Source: JB111 sp052093225
Lineage (GTDB): Bacteria > Actinomycetota > Actinomycetes > Actinomycetales > Actinomycetaceae
Length of the DNA stretch: 64,000 bases
Assembly: GCA_052093225.1 (NCBI GenBank)
Contig: JBQDDG010000010.1
Location: 1 to 64,000 of the forward strand
Direction: 5' to 3'
The notes under the pieces were generated by a model, which saw nothing but the letters and a program-made list of their open reading frames with translations, did no database searches and was not told where the DNA came from. Numbering within the stretch: position 1 is the first letter of the stretch; each line of letters starts with the position of its first letter. Positions 7,723-16,368 of this stretch are shown here, one piece after another. Position numbers and translations under genes: made by a program.

Positions 7723-8865
7723 TCAGCGGGCCGAGCGCTCCAGGCCCGCCACGAGGAGCCGCACGACGGTCGCGCTCGCCCGCCGGATGTTCTTCTCCCC
7801 CTCGGCGAGCGCCGTCGGCAGGTCGGTGACGCCGTGGACGATCGGCACGAGGGCGGTAACGCCGTGGTCGAGCAGCACGCCGGCGTCCTCGGCCACGTGC
7901 CCGGCCAGCACCACCGTGGGCACACCGGCCCCGGCCGCCACCGACGCCACCCCGGCCGGCGTCTTGCCATACAGCGTCTGTGCGTCGACGGAGCCCTCAC
8001 CGGTGAGCACGAGGTCGGCGCCCCGGACCGCGTCCGCGAGGCCCACGGTCTCCACGACAAGCTCCACGCCGGGCCGCATCGTCGCACCGAGGAAGCCGAT
8101 GAGCGCGTACCCGAGTCCGCCCGCGGCCCCGGCGCCGGGCGCGTGCGCGGCCCCGCCCTCGCCGTCGTGCCCGGCCACCTCCGCCACGCGCGCGAGGATC
8201 GCGTCGAGCTCGCCGACCTGCTCGGGCGTCGCGCCCTTCTGCGGGCCGAACACGGCACTCGCGCCGCGCTCCCCGAGCAGCGGGTTGTTGACGTCGCAGG
8301 CGGCCTGCACGCGCACGCCGGCCAGCCGCGGGTCCAGCCCGCTCGTGTCGATGGACGCCACGGCGGCGAGCTCGCGCGGCGTCGTCCCGATCTCCACGCC
8401 GTCCGCACCGAGGAACCGGGCGCCGAGCACGCGGAGCATGCCCGCACCGGCGTCGTTGGTCGCGGACCCGCCGAGGCCGACGACGATCTCCTCGACCCCC
8501 TCATCCAACGCCGCGAGGACCAGCTCACCCACGCCCGCGGAGTCGCTGCCGAGGATGTCGCGCTCGTCGGCGCCCACCATGTCGAGCCCGACGGCGGAGG
8601 CCACCTCGAGCACAGCCGTCCGCTCCGTCAGCGCCACCTGCCCGGTGACCGCCCGGCCGAGCGCGTCGTGGACGGGGACGTCGACGAGGCGTGCGCCGAG
8701 CGCGGCCGCGACGGACTCCGTGAAGCCCTCCCCGCCGTCGGACATCGGCAGCTCCCGGACCTCCGCGTCCGGCACGACGTCCCGCACGCCCGCCGCCATC
8801 GCGGAGGCGACGCCGGCCGCGTCGAGCGACTCCTTGAACGAGTCGGGGGCCACGACCACGAGCAT
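7723..8865 (-). CDS. glxK: Glycerate kinase
   Basis: The 380-aa enzyme phosphorylates D-glycerate with ATP, feeding glyoxylate/glycerate carbon into glycolysis. The family signatures are seen: start MLVVVAPDSFKESLDA, PMSDGGEGF, GLGGSATNDAGAGML, CDVNNPLLG, VFGPQKGA, LTGEGSVDAQTLYGKTP. Length is typical. The ATG at 8865 has GAAGGAG upstream. It is downstream of and codirectional with the VIT-type gene (41 bp gap). A nearby GlcD-like oxidase at 23.7 kb is not linked. Confidence 0.96.
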   Translation of the reverse strand: MLVVVAPDSFKESLDAAGVASAMAAGVRDVVPDAEVRELPMSDGGEGFTESVAAALGARLVDVPVHDALGRAVTGQVALTERTAVLEVASAVGLDMVGADERDILGSDSAGVGELVLAALDEGVEEIVVGLGGSATNDAGAGMLRVLGARFLGADGVEIGTTPRELAAVASIDTSGLDPRLAGVRVQAACDVNNPLLGERGASAVFGPQKGATPEQVGELDAILARVAEVAGHDGEGGAAHAPGAGAAGGLGYALIGFLGATMRPGVELVVETVGLADAVRGADLVLTGEGSVDAQTLYGKTPAGVASVAAGAGVPTVVLAGHVAEDAGVLLDHGVTALVPIVHGVTDLPTALAEGEKNIRRASATVVRLLVAGLERSAR

Positions 8866-8906
8866 GCGAGAACTCCTTCGTCCGTACCGGGCACCTCCCG
8901 GCCGGG

Positions 8907-10013
8907 TCAGCCTACGGCGCCGCCGAACAGCAGGCCGAGCACGTACGTCACCGCCGCCGCCCCGTAGCCGATCGCCAGCTGGCGCAGCGCGCGCGGCAGC
9001 GGCGCCGAGCCGGACAGGACACCCACCACCGCGCCGGTCATCAGCAGGGCGATCCCGACGAGCACGGCGGCGAGCGCCACCGCGGCGAGGCCGCTCATCC
9101 CGAACAGGTAGGGCAGCACGGGGATGATCGCGCCGGAGGCGAAGAAGCCGAAGCTCGACGACGCCGCCTGCCACGCCGTGCCGATCTCCTCGTACTCGGA
9201 CTCGGGCACCGGGGCCGCCTCCTCGCCGCCGTCCGCGGGGCGCAGCCGCTCGTGGCTGTGGGCGGCGATGACGGCGCGCGCGTGGGAGTCGGCCTCCTCG
9301 GCGGACATCCCGCGCGCCCGGTAGAGCAGGGCGAGCTCGTTGGCATCCACGTCGAGCGCCGGCACCACCTGGGCCGAGCGCGTGCTCGGCGTGGAGGACT
9401 CGAGGAGCTCGCGCTGGCTGCGCACCGAGACGTACTCGCCGGCACCCATGGACAGCGCGCCCGCCAGCAGGCCGGAGATGCCGGTGGCCAGGACGACGGA
9501 CGTGCCGACGCCGGTCGCACCGATGCCGAGGACGAGGGCGAGGTTGGAGACCAGACCGTCGTTCGCGCCGAACACCGCGGCCCGGAATGTCCCGGACATC
9601 CGCGCGCGGCCCCGGGCGGCGAGCGCCCGCACGATCTCGCCGTGCACGCGCTCGTCGGCGGCCATCTGCTCGGTGGCGTCGTCGTCGGCGTCGTAGCCGG
9701 AGCGCATCTCCGCCCGCTGCGCGAGCGCGAGGACGAAGACCGACCCGAACCGGCGGGCGAGCCAGGCGAGGAGCCGGCTGCGCAGGGAGGCGCGCCCGGG
9801 GCGGTCGGCGTGGGGGCCGAGGAGGTCGACCCAGTGCTGCTCGTGGCGCTGCTCCGCGCGGGCGAGGCCGAGGAGGATCTCGCGTTCCTCGCCCGTCTTC
9901 CGCCCGGCGAGATTGCGGTAGACCGCCCCCTCGGCGCGTTCCTCCGCGAGGTGTCGGCGCCATCGGCGAATCTGGTCGGGGCCGGGCTCGGCGGCGCCCT
10001 CGACTGGGGTCAT
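8907..10013 (-). CDS. Ferritin-like/VIT (CCC1-type) membrane protein
   Basis: The 368-aa protein combines a ~140-aa N-terminal ferritin-like helical domain with a C-terminal VIT1/CCC1 membrane domain. The N-terminal part carries acidic and histidine residues in EEREILLGLARAEQRHEQHW and DERVHGEIV. The membrane part begins at FRAAVFGANDGLVSNLALVLG and includes GISGLLAGALSMGAGEYVSV and hydrophobic segments to the end. VIT/CCC1 proteins move Fe2+ or Mn2+. Fusion to a ferritin-like domain suggests metal sensing or oxidation coupled to export (family knowledge; substrate not shown). ATG at 10013; ohr is divergent 79 bp away. Confidence 0.88.
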   Translation of the reverse strand: MTPVEGAAEPGPDQIRRWRRHLAEERAEGAVYRNLAGRKTGEEREILLGLARAEQRHEQHWVDLLGPHADRPGRASLRSRLLAWLARRFGSVFVLALAQRAEMRSGYDADDDATEQMAADERVHGEIVRALAARGRARMSGTFRAAVFGANDGLVSNLALVLGIGATGVGTSVVLATGISGLLAGALSMGAGEYVSVRSQRELLESSTPSTRSAQVVPALDVDANELALLYRARGMSAEEADSHARAVIAAHSHERLRPADGGEEAAPVPESEYEEIGTAWQAASSSFGFFASGAIIPVLPYLFGMSGLAAVALAAVLVGIALLMTGAVVGVLSGSAPLPRALRQLAIGYGAAAVTYVLGLLFGGAVG

Positions 10014-10092
10014 GGTCCTCACGATGGCCCATTGTGCGTCGCACGGCGAGACCCGGTTGCGGGCGACCACCAACGGTGGTGGGCTGGACCAC

Positions 10093-10527
10093 ATGGCCAA
10101 CACACCGGACAAGATCGTGTACACCGCCACCGCCACCAACACCGGAGGACGCACCGGCAAGGGCACCTCCGAGGACCCCACCCTCGAGCTCACCTTCACC
10201 TCGCCGAAGGACATGGGCGGCTCGGGCGAGGGCACCAACCCCGAGCAGCTCTTCGCCCTCGGCTACGGCGCCTGCTTCACCGGCGCGCTCGGCCTGGCCG
10301 GCAAGGAGAAGGACGTCGACGTCTCCGCCGCCACCGTCCGCACCAAGGTCGGCTTCGGCCCGGAGGGCGAGTCGTTCGCCCTCACCGTGGACCACGAGGT
10401 CCACATCCCCGGGCTCGGCATCGACGAGGCGCAGACGATCGTCGACCGCACCCACGAGCTGTGCCCCTACTCGAAGGCCACGCGCGGCAACGTGCCCGTG
10501 ACGGTCACCGCCGTCGAGTCGCTCTGA
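10093..10527 (+). CDS. ohr: Organic hydroperoxide resistance protein (Ohr)
   Basis: The 144-aa thiol peroxidase of the OsmC/Ohr family reduces organic hydroperoxides. The two redox cysteines are present: Cys61 in GYGACFTGAL and Cys124 in HELCPYSKATRGN. The ATG at 10093 gives the family length; the frame is open upstream to 10012, where it would overlap the divergent VIT gene. The usual regulator OhrR (MarR type) is not next to it. An MBL hydrolase follows 45 bp downstream on the same strand and may be cotranscribed. Confidence 0.96.
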   Translation: MANTPDKIVYTATATNTGGRTGKGTSEDPTLELTFTSPKDMGGSGEGTNPEQLFALGYGACFTGALGLAGKEKDVDVSAATVRTKVGFGPEGESFALTVDHEVHIPGLGIDEAQTIVDRTHELCPYSKATRGNVPVTVTAVESL

Positions 10528-10572
10528 CGGTCCGCACGGTTCGCACGCACGTCGGTTGAGGGAGGCCCCGCC

Positions 10573-11190
10573 ATGCCCGTCCAGGTTGAACGGCACGAGA
10601 TCGTCGGCACCGGACCGGACGGCGGGGCCTTCCCCAACAACACCTACCTGGTGGGTGACGAGAGCTTGGTGCTCGTCGTCGACCCCGCGCACGACGCCGA
10701 CGCCGTGCGCGCCTGCGTGGGCGGGCGCACCGTGACGGGCATCCTCCTCACGCACGGGCACTGGGACCACGTGGGACCCGTCCCCGAGCTCGCCGCCGAG
10801 TGGAACGTGACGCCGCGGCTCCACCCCGCCGACCGCTTCCTCCTCGAGCGCACCCACGAGCACTGCCCCACCGAGGACCTCGTCGACGGCGAGACCCTCG
10901 AGGTGGCCGGCGCCCGCGTCACCGTGGCCCACACGCCCGGCCACACCCCAGGCGCCTGCTCCTTCCTCGTGCCCGACGCCGCCACGGTGCTCACGGGCGA
11001 CACGCTCTTCCCCGGCGGACCGGGCGCGACCCGCTGGGAGTACAGCGACTTCGACCAGGTCATCACCTCGATCCGCGAGCGCCTCATGACGCTCGACGCC
11101 GACTGGACGGTCGCGCCCGGGCACGGCGAGCCGACGACGATCGGCGCCGAGGCCCCGCACGTCGACGGCTGGGCCGACCGCGGCTGGTAG
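10573..11190 (+). CDS. MBL-fold metallo-hydrolase (glyoxalase II-like)
   Basis: The 205-aa metallo-beta-lactamase-fold hydrolase shows the metal-binding HGHWDH (61-66), His at ~124 in HTPGHTPG, Asp at ~143 in TGDTLF, and the C-terminal APGHGEPT. This layout is typical of hydroxyacylglutathione-hydrolase-like and persulfide-dioxygenase-like enzymes. Actinobacteria use mycothiol rather than glutathione, so a mycothiol-linked thioester role is possible but unproven. The neighbouring ohr hints at thiol or oxidative stress. Confidence 0.85.
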   Translation: MPVQVERHEIVGTGPDGGAFPNNTYLVGDESLVLVVDPAHDADAVRACVGGRTVTGILLTHGHWDHVGPVPELAAEWNVTPRLHPADRFLLERTHEHCPTEDLVDGETLEVAGARVTVAHTPGHTPGACSFLVPDAATVLTGDTLFPGGPGATRWEYSDFDQVITSIRERLMTLDADWTVAPGHGEPTTIGAEAPHVDGWADRGW

Positions 11191-11312
11191 CCCCGGTCTC
11201 ATCCGGATCACCGACGCCGGTCGGACCGGCCGGTGCCGAGCGGACCGTGCGGTGCCAGGCAGCCGGTCGGAGCCGGTAGCGGGCAGTGGCGCAGGTCACT
11301 AGGCTCGCACGC

Positions 11313-11885
11313 ATGGCTTCCGGGGCGCGATCCATCGACCAGTCCGCGAGCGAGCAGAAGGTGCGCGAGGAGACCGGGCGCTCCCGAGAGGAGTGGTTCG
11401 GGCTCCTCGACGCCGAGGACGCCACCGGCTGGGACCACACGAGCATCGCCCGGTGGCTGCGCGACGAGCACGGCGTCGACGGCTGGTGGGCCCAGGGCGT
11501 GACCGTCGCCTACGAGCAGGCGCGTGGCCTGCGCTCGCCGGGTCAACGGCGCGACGGCGCCTGGGAGGCGTCGGCGTCCAAGACGCTCTACGTCTCCGCG
11601 CACAACCTGTGGCCCTACCTCGTCGACGACGACGTCCGCTCCGAGTGGGTCCCCGGCCACCACGAGCTCACCGGCGCGACGGAGCCGACGTCCGTCCGGC
11701 TGCGCGACGGCGACGAGAAGATCACCCTGCGGATCGACCCGCTCGAACCCGGCGCCGACGGGCGGCACAAGGTGCGCCTGGCCGTCCAGCACACCGGGCT
11801 CGCCTCCGGCGACGAGATCCCGGCGCGCAAGGAGTTCTGGAAGGACGCGTTCCGGGTGCTCGCCGACCGGCTCTCCGAGACCTGA
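11313..11885 (+). CDS. DUF4287/SRPBCC-type protein
   Basis: The 190-aa protein has an N-terminal ~70-aa region (REETGRSREEWFGLLD, HTSIARWLRDEHGVDGWWAQ) like DUF4287, then a C-terminal SRPBCC/START-like portion (SKTLYVSAHNLWPYLVDDD, HKVRLAVQHTGLASGDEIP, KEFWKDAFRVLADRLSE) resembling AHSA1-type lipid- or ligand-binding folds. The function is unknown. The ATG at 11313 is preferred to the in-frame GTG at 11286. Confidence 0.75.
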   Translation: MASGARSIDQSASEQKVREETGRSREEWFGLLDAEDATGWDHTSIARWLRDEHGVDGWWAQGVTVAYEQARGLRSPGQRRDGAWEASASKTLYVSAHNLWPYLVDDDVRSEWVPGHHELTGATEPTSVRLRDGDEKITLRIDPLEPGADGRHKVRLAVQHTGLASGDEIPARKEFWKDAFRVLADRLSET

Positions 11886-12105
11886 ACCGCGGCCCGCGCC
11901 ACGGACCGTCGCCGGACGGGGGGCCACCCGCCCGGCGGGGCCCGAGCCGGCCGGCAGGGCCGGACCGACGCGACCGGACCTGGTCCGGACCGGCGCGTTC
12001 TGGGGTACCGCCCCCGACGGCGGAGGTAGCCGGCGCGGGACGGCCGCCGGACATCGGCACAGAGCCACAGGAGGGGGGACGAGCAGTTGCCGGGCGGTCG
12101 TGCGC

Positions 12106-13551
12106 TCAGCCGATCCGGCCCTGCCAGGCTCCCTCGAGGGCGACGAGCTCGAAGCCCATCGCGTGGTTGACGTCGAGCATGTGCGAGTTCTCGACGGCGT
12201 TCCACGTGTGGATGCGCTCGGTGCCCGGGAACTGCTCGAGCAGCGCGAGCTGGTTGGCGAGCTTGACGATCGTGCCGAGCCGGCGCCCCCGGTGCTCCTT
12301 CATCACCAGGGTGTCGCCCTGCCAGGCGACCGGACGTCCGACGGGGACCACGAGGATCGAGTGCGCGACGAGCGCCCCCGTCGTCATGTCGCGCACGACC
12401 GTCCGCAGCTGCCGACGATGCCCGGAGGAGAGGTTGTTGGCGTCGGCTCTGCGCACGCGGTCCGCGTCCCACACCTCCTCCTCCCAGTCGAGCCCGCCGA
12501 GCGGGATGTCGGTGCTCATCCTGCGCATGAGCTCGGCGATGTGCTCGAGCTCCTCCTCCGGCGTCGGCCCCTCGAAGGTGAGGACCTCGTCGGTGGGAAG
12601 CGTGTGCGTGAGGGCCTCGTCGAGCGCCTCGCGCCAGCGCTCCGGCCACCCGTCGACCTGCAGCACGGAGTGCCGCTCCACCTGCTCGAGCCCCATGCCC
12701 CGCGCGCGTGCGAAGCGCGCCGAGCGGTCGAGGCCGATCGCGCCCGCACCGGTCGAGGGTGCGAGGGGTTCGAGGCCGTCCCCCGGTGACGCGTGGTCGG
12801 CCCAGGTCTGGACGGTCGTGCGGCCGGCCTCGCGGGCGATGTCCGTGAGCCGGTCGGCGAGGAAGCGGCCGAGACCCTTGCCCCGGTGCGCGGGGCGGAC
12901 GAAGACCTCCAGCGCGCAGGAGGAGGTGTTGTCGAGCTGGTCGAACGACGCCTCGCCGTACGCGACGACCTCGTCGGCCGGCGGCGTGCGGTCCTCGTCC
13001 CCGGGCACGACGGCGGCCGGGACTCGCAGTTCCGCGCGGCCGGACGCAGCGGCAGCCGGGACNNNNNNNNNNNNNNNNNNNNNNNNNNNNNNNNNNNNNN
13101 NNNNNNNNNNNNNNNNNNNNNNNNNNNNNNNNNNNNNNNNNNNNNNNNNNNNNNNNNNNNNNCCGGACGCAGCGGCAGCCGGGACAGGCAGCTCCACGTC
13201 CCCGGACGCAGCGACGGCGCCGGTCTGGCGGGCCGCCGCGACGAGTCGATCGGTGACGGGTCCACGCGCCACGAGGACGATCTGGTGGTGCACCGATGCG
13301 CGGTCCGTGTAGCCGCGCAGACGTGTCTCCGGGTTGCCCAGGAGGTCGTCGTTGCCGAGGGCGTCGAGCAGGTGGTCGCGGTCGACGTCGGTGGCGGCAG
13401 CGAACGCCGCCGATGGCTGCGCACCTGCTTCGAGCTCCTGCGGCGACGGCGCCACGAGCGTCAGCAGGTGGGCGCCCGCAGGGAGTGCGGCGATGCCCGG
13501 CTCCTGTGCCGGGGCGACCCGTTCAGCGGCTTCGCTCACGTGGCTGCTCAT
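12106..13551 (-). CDS. Double-GNAT acetyltransferase, interrupted by an assembly gap
   Basis: Two GNAT acetyltransferase domains are encoded. The first holds LEVFVRPAHRGKGLGRFLAD, the second LVMKEHRGRRLGTIVKLAN and the ending MGFELVALEGAWQGRIG, a tandem arrangement reminiscent of mycothiol synthase-like proteins. Between an N-terminal segment and GNAT-1 lies an Ala/Val/Pro-rich linker with a repeated VPAAAASG unit, in which a 100-N gap is placed. Both flanks read in the same frame, so the gene is probably intact with an unknown repeat number. ATG at 13551 (MSSHVSEAAER). Substrate unknown. Confidence 0.8.
   Translation of the reverse strand: MSSHVSEAAERVAPAQEPGIAALPAGAHLLTLVAPSPQELEAGAQPSAAFAAATDVDRDHLLDALGNDDLLGNPETRLRGYTDRASVHHQIVLVARGPVTDRLVAAARQTGAVAASGDVELPVPAAAASXXXXXXXXXXXXXXXXXXXXXXXXXXXXXXXXXXVPAAAASGRAELRVPAAVVPGDEDRTPPADEVVAYGEASFDQLDNTSSCALEVFVRPAHRGKGLGRFLADRLTDIAREAGRTTVQTWADHASPGDGLEPLAPSTGAGAIGLDRSARFARARGMGLEQVERHSVLQVDGWPERWREALDEALTHTLPTDEVLTFEGPTPEEELEHIAELMRRMSTDIPLGGLDWEEEVWDADRVRRADANNLSSGHRRQLRTVVRDMTTGALVAHSILVVPVGRPVAWQGDTLVMKEHRGRRLGTIVKLANQLALLEQFPGTERIHTWNAVENSHMLDVNHAMGFELVALEGAWQGRIG
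13063..13162. other. 100-N scaffold gap in a coding tandem repeat
   Basis: Exactly 100 N, a conventional placeholder, is flanked by identical 23-bp direct repeats (13040-13062 and 13163-13185). The assembler evidently failed in a tandem repeat that encodes the VPAAAASG linker of the GNAT protein. The true length is unknown. Confidence 0.95.
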
Positions 13552-13610
13552 GGGGCAACCGTGGCACCGGCCCCCTCGCGGCGCACCGGAATATCCGACG
13601 CCGCCGCCGT

Positions 13611-13804
13611 CCACCACTGGGCAGGCCGTCACGCCACTGGGCAGGCAGCACAGCCCCCTACCCAGTCACACAAGCCCCTGCCCAGTCAGCGCGCTCGGGC
13701 AGCCCCACTCCGTCAGCAAGGCTGAGCCACCACTGGGCAGGCCGTCACGCCACTGGGCAGGCAGCACAGCCCCCTACCCAGTCACACAAGCCCCTGCCCA
13801 GTCA
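13611..13804. repeat. Two 78-bp direct repeats with a 20-bp-periodic core (ACTGGGCAGG)
   Basis: Perfect 78-bp copies lie at 13611-13688 and 13727-13804 (116-bp step). Inside each, a 10-bp core occurs twice direct (13616, 13636) and twice inverted (13657, 13677; the third has one mismatch), always 20-21 bp apart, with the same set 116 bp further on. It lies between the start of the GNAT gene and the 3' end of the next minus-strand gene. The stretch 13552-13939 holds no credible gene. Confidence 0.85.
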
Positions 13805-13939
13805 GTGAGGCCGAGCCCCCAGCCCCGCCGGCGCGCTCGAACGCCCGCACCCGGTCAGCGCGGCCGAGCCGCCAACGCCGGTCGCCGACACACCGCGCTA
13901 CCCGCACCGCCTCCGCGGGCCCGCCCCGAGCCCCTGCGC

Positions 13940-14995
13940 TCAGCCGATCGGCTCGACGCGGATGACCAGCGCCCGGTGCGTCGCCCGTCCGACGTCGAAC
14001 ACGGCTCCCTCGGCCACCGAGTAGCTCGCCTCGTCGACGAGGATCCGGTCGATCGGGGACCCGAAGAACCACGGGATGCCCGCCGGCCACGTCCCGACGC
14101 CGCCGAGCCCGGCCTCGCGCGACCCGTCGACGCACCGGCCGAGGTCCTGGGCGACCCCGTGGTCGAGCGTCGCGTTGAGCCCGCCGGCCACGATGACGGG
14201 GCCCGAGCCGGCCCTGCACCAGGTGAGGGCGTCCTCGACCTGCGAGCGCCACACCCCCATCTCGTCCGGTCGCGGCGCGGTCGGATGGACGGCGACGACG
14301 GTCGGCCCCACGCCGGTCACGGGCCGCAGCGCGAGGACCTCCGCCGACGGCTCGGCGTCGACGGGCACGTACGTGCCGAGGGAGTCCGCGAGGAGGACGG
14401 AGGTGGCGCCGCGGTCCTCCGTCGTCGAGCCCGCGCCGTAGGAGGTGAACGGGTGGCCGGCCTCCGTGAGCTCGGCGGCGAGCAGCCGCGCGTCCTCGGC
14501 GAGCATCTCCGGCAGGACGACGACGTCCACGCCCTGGTCGACGACCGGGCCGACGAGCTCACCGCCCGTGACGTCGCCGTCCTCCATGTTGAGGGTGAGG
14601 ACGGTGATCGGCCCGTCGGGTGCGGCCGCGGTGTCGTCCGTGCGGCTGATCGAGGTGGCGGCGGACGTGCCCCGGTCGAACATGATGACGAGGTGGCCGA
14701 CCGCCACGAGGACGAGGATCCCGCCGAGCACCATCGCGGCGGTGCCGGCGCGGATGAGCTGGCGGCGCACCAGGCCGATGATGATGAACACGAGCCCGAG
14801 CACGCCGAGCGTGAGCACGAGCCAGCCCTTGAGGCCGACGACCTGGGCGAGCGGCACGGTGCCCGAGATCCCCCCGAGCGGCGGGATGATCCGCCCCGGG
14901 AGCTCGGGATCGAGGGTGAGGGCGGCGAGCAGGCCGACGACGGCGACGACCACCCAGATCACGATGCGCACGCGCACAGTGTCCCGCACACGCAC
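13940..14995 (-). CDS. Membrane-anchored endonuclease/exonuclease/phosphatase-family protein
   Basis: The 351-aa protein has three hydrophobic segments (IVIWVVVAVVGLLAAL, WLVLTLGVLGLVFIIIGLV, AAMVLGGILVLVAVGHLVIM) and then a C-terminal EEP hydrolase domain outside or inside the membrane: ITVLTLNMEDGD, VVLPEM, VVAVHPTAP, IVAGGLNATLDH, DRILVD. EEP enzymes cleave phosphodiesters (DNA, lipids). The typical GDLN metal/catalytic motif is AGGLN here, and the terminal SDH is replaced by THR, so catalysis may be weakened or lost. GTG start at 14995; another GTG 21 nt downstream is possible. It is a paralogue of the next gene. Confidence 0.8.
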   Translation of the reverse strand: MRVRDTVRVRIVIWVVVAVVGLLAALTLDPELPGRIIPPLGGISGTVPLAQVVGLKGWLVLTLGVLGLVFIIIGLVRRQLIRAGTAAMVLGGILVLVAVGHLVIMFDRGTSAATSISRTDDTAAAPDGPITVLTLNMEDGDVTGGELVGPVVDQGVDVVVLPEMLAEDARLLAAELTEAGHPFTSYGAGSTTEDRGATSVLLADSLGTYVPVDAEPSAEVLALRPVTGVGPTVVAVHPTAPRPDEMGVWRSQVEDALTWCRAGSGPVIVAGGLNATLDHGVAQDLGRCVDGSREAGLGGVGTWPAGIPWFFGSPIDRILVDEASYSVAEGAVFDVGRATHRALVIRVEPIG

Positions 14996-15041
14996 GGCCC
15001 AGCCGCCAGCCCGGCGGTCTCGAACCGGTCACGCCCTCCCT

Positions 15042-15129
15042 CACCGAGACTGCGGTTCGTGCCCACCGAGACTGCGGTTCGTGCCCACCGAGACAGCGGT
15101 TCGTGCCCACCGAGACTGCGGTTCGTCGG
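15042..15129. repeat. Four tandem 22-bp units (core CGAGACTGCGGTTCGT)
   Basis: Four near-identical 22-bp units start at 15042, 15064, 15086 and 15108. The third has one substitution (GAGACAGC) and the last diverges in its final bases. The array fills the space between the two paralogous EEP genes. The same core reappears as an inverted pair at 40430-40485, so it is a dispersed family rather than a local accident. Confidence 0.9.
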
Positions 15130-15133
15130 CGGC

Positions 15134-16222
15134 TCAGTCCCGGCCGGGCCCCAGCACGAGCTCGACGACGACCCCGCGGTGGTCGGACCCGCCGACCTCC
15201 ATGACCTCGCCGGCCGCACCGCGCAGGCCGCCCGAGACGAGCACGTGGTCGATGACGGTCCCCGCCCAGGCGGGCCACGACGTCGGCCAGGTGGCGATGC
15301 CGCCGATCCCCGCGTCCACGCCGGCGTCCCGGCACGAGCTGGAACCGGAGTCCACGCTCGCGAGCGTGTCGTGGTCGAGGGTCATGTTGAGGTCGCCCGC
15401 GATGACGGTGGGCCGCGCGGCCCGTTCGCACATCCCGACCAGCGCGAAGTTCTCCCCCCGCCAGTCGCCCATGTTCCCGCTCACCGGGGGCACGGGGTGG
15501 GCCGCGACGAGGACGGGCTGCCGGTCGTCGTCGCCCGTGGGCCGCAGGTGGACGCGCCCGAACGCGCCGTGGCCGGCGGAATCCACCTGCTCGTAGGGGC
15601 CGAGCGCGTCTGAGACGACCATCGACGTCGCGCCGACCGGGCCGCTGCCGGACGTCCAGGCGGAGTAGGCACCGCCGGTCAGCTCCTCGAGGCGGGCCTC
15701 GATCTCGGCGGCCAGCGGCGCGGGGGTCTCCGGGAGCGCGAGGACGTCGGCGCCGGTGCGCTCGGCGACCTCGGCGACGTCGTCGGCGGTCGAGGCGCCG
15801 CCGAGGGTGTTGAGCGAGAGCACGGTGAAGGCTGCGGGGACCGCCGGATCGCCCGACGCCACCACGTCGTCGCTACCGAGGCCCCGGTCCGCGAGGGCGA
15901 GGCCGTGGGAGGCGCCGGCGAGGGCCGTGACGACGCCGCAGACCAGGGCGACGACGGCGCCCGGCCGGGGGCGCGCCCGGGACGCCGCACCGGGGCTGTC
16001 GGGGATCGTCGCGCGCCGGCGTCGCCGGGCGAGGAGGAGGGCGCCGACGGCGATGAGCAGGATCCCCACCGCCGTCATGGCGAGGGTGAGGACGCCCTTG
16101 AGCGCGATGACCTGGGCGACCGGGATCCGTTCACCGAGGCCGATCGGCCGCAGCGTGTACAGGGACAGGAGCACGACGAGCAGCGCCACGACGACGCCCA
16201 CCACCCTCAGTCCCCTGCGCAT
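15134..16222 (-). CDS. Membrane-anchored endonuclease/exonuclease/phosphatase-family protein
   Basis: The 362-aa paralogue of the neighbouring gene has hydrophobic segments at the N-terminus (VVGVVVALLVVLLSLYTL, LTLAMTAVGILLIAVGALLL, GAVVALVCGVVTALAGASH) and a C-terminal EEP domain with FTVLSLNTLGG, LALPETPAPL, VAAHPVPP, IAGDLNMTLDHD, IDHVLV and GSDHRGVVVEL. Unlike its neighbour it keeps GDLN and SDH, so it should be an active phosphodiesterase/phosphatase, probably facing outward (inference). ATG at 16222; upstream is divergent hrpA. Confidence 0.87.
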   Translation of the reverse strand: MRRGLRVVGVVVALLVVLLSLYTLRPIGLGERIPVAQVIALKGVLTLAMTAVGILLIAVGALLLARRRRRATIPDSPGAASRARPRPGAVVALVCGVVTALAGASHGLALADRGLGSDDVVASGDPAVPAAFTVLSLNTLGGASTADDVAEVAERTGADVLALPETPAPLAAEIEARLEELTGGAYSAWTSGSGPVGATSMVVSDALGPYEQVDSAGHGAFGRVHLRPTGDDDRQPVLVAAHPVPPVSGNMGDWRGENFALVGMCERAARPTVIAGDLNMTLDHDTLASVDSGSSSCRDAGVDAGIGGIATWPTSWPAWAGTVIDHVLVSGGLRGAAGEVMEVGGSDHRGVVVELVLGPGRD

Positions 16223-16368
16223 CACCCCATCGTCGGTCACCGCAGCCCCGTCGGTGCAACCCGGGGAGGGAACTCCTGCCCGGTCAGACCTCCCCATCGG
16301 TGCCGACGTGAGCCAGGCCGCCGATTCACGGTGCATCCTGCTGGTGACATGGCGAAGAATGGACCCTC

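Noticed and set aside
8866..11211. Minus-strand frame extending glycerate kinase to 1162 residues
   Set aside because: The extra part is antisense to ohr and the MBL gene and crosses the VIT gene in another frame; the family start MLVVVAPDSFKE is at 8865.
13611..13804. Insertion sequence or transposon ends
   Set aside because: The 78-bp repeats are direct, enclose only 38 bp, and no transposase or target duplication is present.
15042..15129. CRISPR array
   Set aside because: The four units are directly adjacent 22-mers without unique spacers, and there are no cas genes in the window.
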